Origin: Numida meleagris
Taxonomy: Eukaryota; Chordata; Aves; Galliformes; Numididae
Reading direction: 5' to 3'
Assembly (NCBI RefSeq): GCF_002078875.1
Contig: NC_034411.1
Span: 38,480,115 to 38,544,114 of the forward strand
Length of the DNA stretch: 64,000 bases
Shown here: piece by piece, positions 60,601 through 64,000 of the stretch
Numbering within the stretch: the first letter of the stretch is position 1
Layout of the letters: every line of letters starts with the position of its first letter
Notes under the pieces: model-generated
What the model was told of the DNA's origin: nothing
What the model saw: only the letters and a program-made list of their open reading frames with translations
The model's database searches: none
Made by a program: the position numbers and the translations under genes

Positions 60601-62447
60601 TAACAGCAGAGCAGCGCGGTTAGGCTCCTAGTGCCACAACCCTTGCTCATGGGAGTAACCCTTGCTCACTCACCTGACCGGTCACAGCAAAAAGCCCTGT
60701 GTCACCCAGGTGAGAATGCTTTACGTAAGGGAAGCCGCAGTAGCAGGCCGGAACACGCTCAGCTGTTGCAGCCTTTTTTGCAAAAGGGGCTTTGGAGCAG
60801 GAACAGAATGTTCACTAGCAAAAGAGAAGGGCTTTTCTCCATCTTGCCAAAACTCCTTGCTAGGGTTTCCTCACAGAAATGCCTGATTTGAGCACTTTAG
60901 GGAGACTGGAAAGTTCAGCCAATCTTTCCCTTTATGTTAATTGTGCTGATCCAAATGGTAACAGGGCACAAAAGGCCACGCTGACTTTATGCATTGTTAT
61001 GAGATACTTTCCCCTGCATATCTGAATCTGTTTACTTAATCTTCCAGGCCTTTACCCATGAATATTAAACTCCTTGATCACTATGCATTAGGAGTCATCT
61101 TTGCACCATCTGTTTGTATTTGTCATCTAACCCTTGTAAATAATAAAATGTACTTTGTTCTCAAGTTCGTGGATCCTAGCAGGAGAGTGATTACCATGGA
61201 GGAAAAGTACTGTGTGAAGCTATTAGCAGCCGCAGGACTCTGCTTTAGCTCCCTGTCTCCTGTCTGCCCTCTGTGAGACAAATGTACCAAGCCACAGGTT
61301 CCCTATTGTTCTCCATATCAGCCTATTTCTGCTGTCAATGCGTTCACCACTATTATGGTCATTAAGCTAAAGCCAAAACCTACCCCAAAGTGTGACTGTT
61401 AGCCTCCTTACCTTCCTTGTAGTCCCAGAAGAAATGATTTCGGGTTCACATCTCTGAAAATGACGCAGAAAGTCTTGATTAAGTGTGTAAAACAAGTGAG
61501 TAGCAGAAGAGAAGGCAAGGTGCATCCTTGGATGCCAGTATTCAGCTGAAAGGTTCAACTGAGAGGTACAGGTCGCAAGATGCCAGGCAAACACCAAGGG
61601 AAAAACTGAGAAAGTGCAGTCTCTAAAATACAAAATTAATCCTTGGAGCCCTAGCTGAAAATGTTAAGCAGCAGGGAGAGCCTTGCCACGTGTTACTGAG
61701 GTTCAGCTTCAACTTCACCAACTGAAACAGGTAGGTTTCACCTGGGAGAGAGGCCCATAGCTGCAGGTGCTTGTGGAAAGCCACGGGCAGCAGGCGGGCA
61801 CACCTCACATACCAGTATCTCCCTGCAGCTGGTGGGAGACATGCCTGGCAGCAGGCTTATGTCCATTTACATCACCCAAGGATCTGCCTCTCCATGCTCT
61901 TATAAGTGAACCTGGATATCAGGCAACTAACACCAGTGCTCAGGCTGTTGCAGTCTATTTAAAACCTAATGGAGTTGATTAGAGAAGGGATCATGTAGGA
62001 GATGAAACGGGATCGTATTGTATCTACCTGATGTGGTAGTAGCACCAAATTTAGACAAGAAAATTGTTACCAAGTATTTGCTTAACTGGAAGAGCTATCT
62101 GGGCTTGGACAAGATACTACTCGCCTCTCTGCTCAGCCTTCCGAACATCCTACACTAGGAGGTTACCTATTAAGTGATAGACAATAGACCTTCTTAATTG
62201 TTAGAGCATTACGACCTTAGACTTTGCCCAGGTATTTAATAACACCATCTGCTGTCTAGCTCTGCAATACTATTATTTTTACATGAGGATTACTCTTCCT
62301 GCTTCACAAACAGAGCTGTAATAACAGAGCGAAATAAGAGCACAGCAGCGTGGTACTTACACCCTACTGTCCAAGTAAAACACACAGGAGGTGCAGCTCA
62401 CCCCAAATTTCCAGACGTATTGTCTCCAGCCTGGAAGTCTTGAAGTG
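54667..62447 (-). CDS. Candidate multi-exon minus-strand transcript, unrecognised (low confidence)
   Basis: Four minus-strand intervals have paired splice signals and join in one open frame: 62447-62402 (acceptor ctcctcggcctgcag, donor gtgagc), 61453-61412 (acceptor ctgcgtcattttcag, donor gtaagg), 55897-55842 (acceptor ctctttctttctggcag, donor gtaagt) and 54693-54667 (acceptor cttccatacag, donor gtaaga). Total is 171 nt; the joined frame includes GDNTSGNLG, then DVNPKSFLLGLQGR, then HFRLAFDHRRSRLFPPIQ. The 56-bp exon has the strongest site pair in the window and is also open in a second frame (SDWPLITGDQDYFHPYK). No start, stop or family is identified. Chance assembly or a non-coding RNA are serious alternatives. 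Confidence 0.12.
55898..59190. other. Unannotated sequence, no gene supported
   Basis: No repeat or gene is recognised apart from an 18-T run at 56699-56716. The 178-codon minus frame at 57583-58119 is long but shows no domain, and overlaps frames on both strands. Confidence 0.4.
56699..56716. repeat. Poly(T) tract, 18 bp
   Basis: Uninterrupted run of 18 T; simple sequence. Confidence 0.9.
59750..59795 (+). repeat. AATAAA plus poly(A) run: possible retroposed 3' end
   Basis: AATAAA at 59750-59755 is followed 25 bp later by 15 consecutive A (59781-59795). That is the spacing expected of a polyadenylated mRNA 3' end copied back into the genome. The upstream 500 bp contain frames of 60-86 codons that I cannot assign, and no target-site duplication is obvious. 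It may be a small processed retrocopy, or a chance juxtaposition. Confidence 0.25.
59796..61411. other. Unannotated sequence, no gene supported
   Basis: No gene or repeat family is recognised. 61000-61260 is AT-rich and might be a conserved non-coding block. The 72-codon frame there has no domain. Confidence 0.4.
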
Positions 62448-62744
62448 CTGCAGGCCGAGGAGCTGTGGATCCAGTCTTGTGGGTTGCACTCAGGAAAAGC
62501 TTTTGCCTTGCCTGAGAAAGGGCCAGGAGCGAAATCCATCCCTGTGTAGGCTGTCTGCTCCTTGGCTGGCTCTGCTTTTCCCATTTTCTTCCCCAAAACA
62601 AACAGCAGTGTCTGCTGGCCATGAGCTAGGAGTCACTGTGCCTTCAGACTTTTTTCTCATTAATAACATGCTCTTGCAGCACGTGCATTTAGCTCCAAAC
62701 ATTCATATTTATCTTTATATCTGTATCTATAAAAGGTCCAAGGC

Positions 62745-64000
62745 AGACAGTGATGTGACTTTTGGCACTTTCAGCTGAAGTGCCTCTGTACCAATGCACA
62801 CAGCACGGGAAGTAAGCAGGAGGAATTGGAAACAGTGGTGCAATTGGAAAGCAACAATGTTATTGCTATCATGGAAACATGGTGGGATGCCTCACATAAC
62901 TGGAATACCATGATTGAGGGCTATAAACTTTTTAGAAGGGATAGGCAAAGTAGGAGAGGTGGGGGAGCTGCCCTCTTCTTGTTAAGAAGTGGACAGTCTG
63001 TGAAGAGCTGCCCCTGAGAAACAGTCAGGAACAGGTCAAGAGCCTGTGGGCTAAGATTAGGGACAGGACCAGTAAAGGGCATCTGGTGGTCAGGGTCTGC
63101 TCCAGGCTACCTGATCAAGGGGAGCTGTTGACTAGGCCTTCTTGCTTCAGCTGCAAGAGGCATTGTGCTCACAGGTTCTCATGCGGATGAGGGATTTCAA
63201 CCACTTGGATATCTGCTGGGAAAAAAACATGGTGAGCTGCAAGTGACCCAGGATACTCCTGGAGTCCATTGACAGTAACTTTCTGGTTTAGGTATTGGAC
63301 AGACCAACAAGAGGTGAAGTGTTGCTGGACCTGGTGCTTACCAACATGGAAGAGATTGTAAAAGAGGTTAAGATTGGAGGCAGCCTGGACTGTGGCGACT
63401 GTGCCCGGGTTGAGTTCGCAATCTTGGAGAATGCAAGCCTAGTAAACAGTGGAGTCAGGACCCTGAACTTCAGGAGAGCCAACTTCAGGCTGTTTAAGGA
63501 AGTGTTGGATGAGATCCCCCGGGAAACTGTCCTTAGGGGCAGGACCAAGCTGGCAGCACTTTAAAGATGCTTTTCTGAGAGCACAAGCTCTCCGTCTCCC
63601 AGAATAAGAAATGAGGCAGATGAGGCAGGAAACCAGCATGGCTGAGCAAGGACCTGCTGGTCAGGCTGAGGGAAAAAAAATAAGGAAAAGTTTAAGCAGT
63701 GGAAGCAGGGATGGGTGGCCTGAGAAGAATGGATCCTCCTAGAAAAGATGTTAAGGCACATGTAAGATGTGGAGGTGATACAAGACAGACAGCATGGCTT
63801 CACCAAGAGCAGATTGTGCCTCACCAATCTGGTGGCCTTCTATGATGGAGCGACACCACCAGTGGACAAAGGAAGGGCAACTGATGTCATCTACCTGGAT
63901 TTGTGCAAGGCCTTTGACATGGTCCCCTATCACATCCTTATCTCTAAACTGGAGAGAGATGGATTTGGAGGCTGGGATATTATGTGGATAAAGAACTGGT
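62745..64000 (+). mobile_element. CR1 LINE, ORF2 endonuclease and reverse-transcriptase fragments, internally deleted, runs off window
   Basis: Translation in shifting frames gives, in order, the endonuclease start (QEELETVVQLESNNVIAIM, ETWWDASHNWNTMIEGYKLF, RRDRQSRRGGG), the DFNHLDICW motif at about 63192, RPTRGEVLLDLVLTNMEEIV, TLNFRRANFRLFKEVL and the linker. It then jumps to [19 protein letters not shown] and [18 protein letters not shown] of the reverse transcriptase. CR1 ORF2 is an APE-type endonuclease plus reverse transcriptase that copies the element at its target. About 250 codons between linker and palm are missing near 63730. In-frame stops and frameshifts (for example after GQSVKSCP and within RHM*DVEV) show it is dead. 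The 3' portion lies beyond the window. Confidence 0.9.

Noticed and set aside
1..64000. Search for tRNA, rRNA, CRISPR arrays, prokaryotic operons and endogenous retroviral genes
   Set aside because: No tRNA T-loop plus acceptor-stem pair, no rRNA words, no spaced direct-repeat array and no ribosome-binding-site pattern was seen. No env, gag capsid or LTR pair was recognised beyond the two Gypsy-type fragments.

Overview
This window is vertebrate nuclear DNA from a sauropsid, most likely a bird. The main evidence is interspersed CR1 LINE sequence on both strands, including 3' ends of the type abundant in galliform birds. These sit beside much older L3-like CR1 copies, ancient amniote repeats and moderate GC content. 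I see no prokaryotic gene organisation, no long uninterrupted coding region, and no tRNA, rRNA or CRISPR array. Most open frames over 60 codons look like chance frames in intergenic or intronic DNA.

Layout. 0-10 kb is largely unique sequence with a CR1 3' end (337-505), an ancient amniote repeat (5115-5222) and a decayed short DNA transposon with terminal repeats (5527-5645). 9.6-13.1 kb holds a purely splice-signal-based, phase-consistent chain of four candidate plus-strand exons ending in a stop and AATAAA; it matches no protein I recognise. 16.4-17.9 kb is a block of very old minus-strand CR1, including recognisable reverse-transcriptase codons. 18.5-20.3 kb carries two more ancient repeats. 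22-35.1 kb is mostly unique, with several AT-rich blocks that look like conserved non-coding elements, a CpG cluster near 29.6 kb, a G-quadruplex-prone tract at 30.6 kb and a GATA-motif cluster at 34.9 kb.

39.9-43.3 kb is the most notable stretch. Two decayed pieces of a Ty3/Gypsy-type retrotransposon lie on the minus strand: a double CCHC zinc knuckle (43162-43260) and, about 3.1 kb downstream, the end of an integrase (39930-40165). Order, strand and spacing fit one eroded pol region. 46.3-47.3 kb is another old minus-strand CR1. 52-62.5 kb is mostly unique, with a weak four-exon minus-strand candidate transcript (62447-54667) and a poly(A) run with AATAAA upstream (59750-59795). From about 62745 to the window end is a plus-strand CR1 LINE with endonuclease and reverse-transcriptase fragments, internally deleted and running off the edge.

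No genes can be shown to work together here. The sequence reads as a gene-poor intergenic or long-intronic region. Candidate exons and regulatory blocks are given at low confidence because only splice consensus, phase and composition support them.
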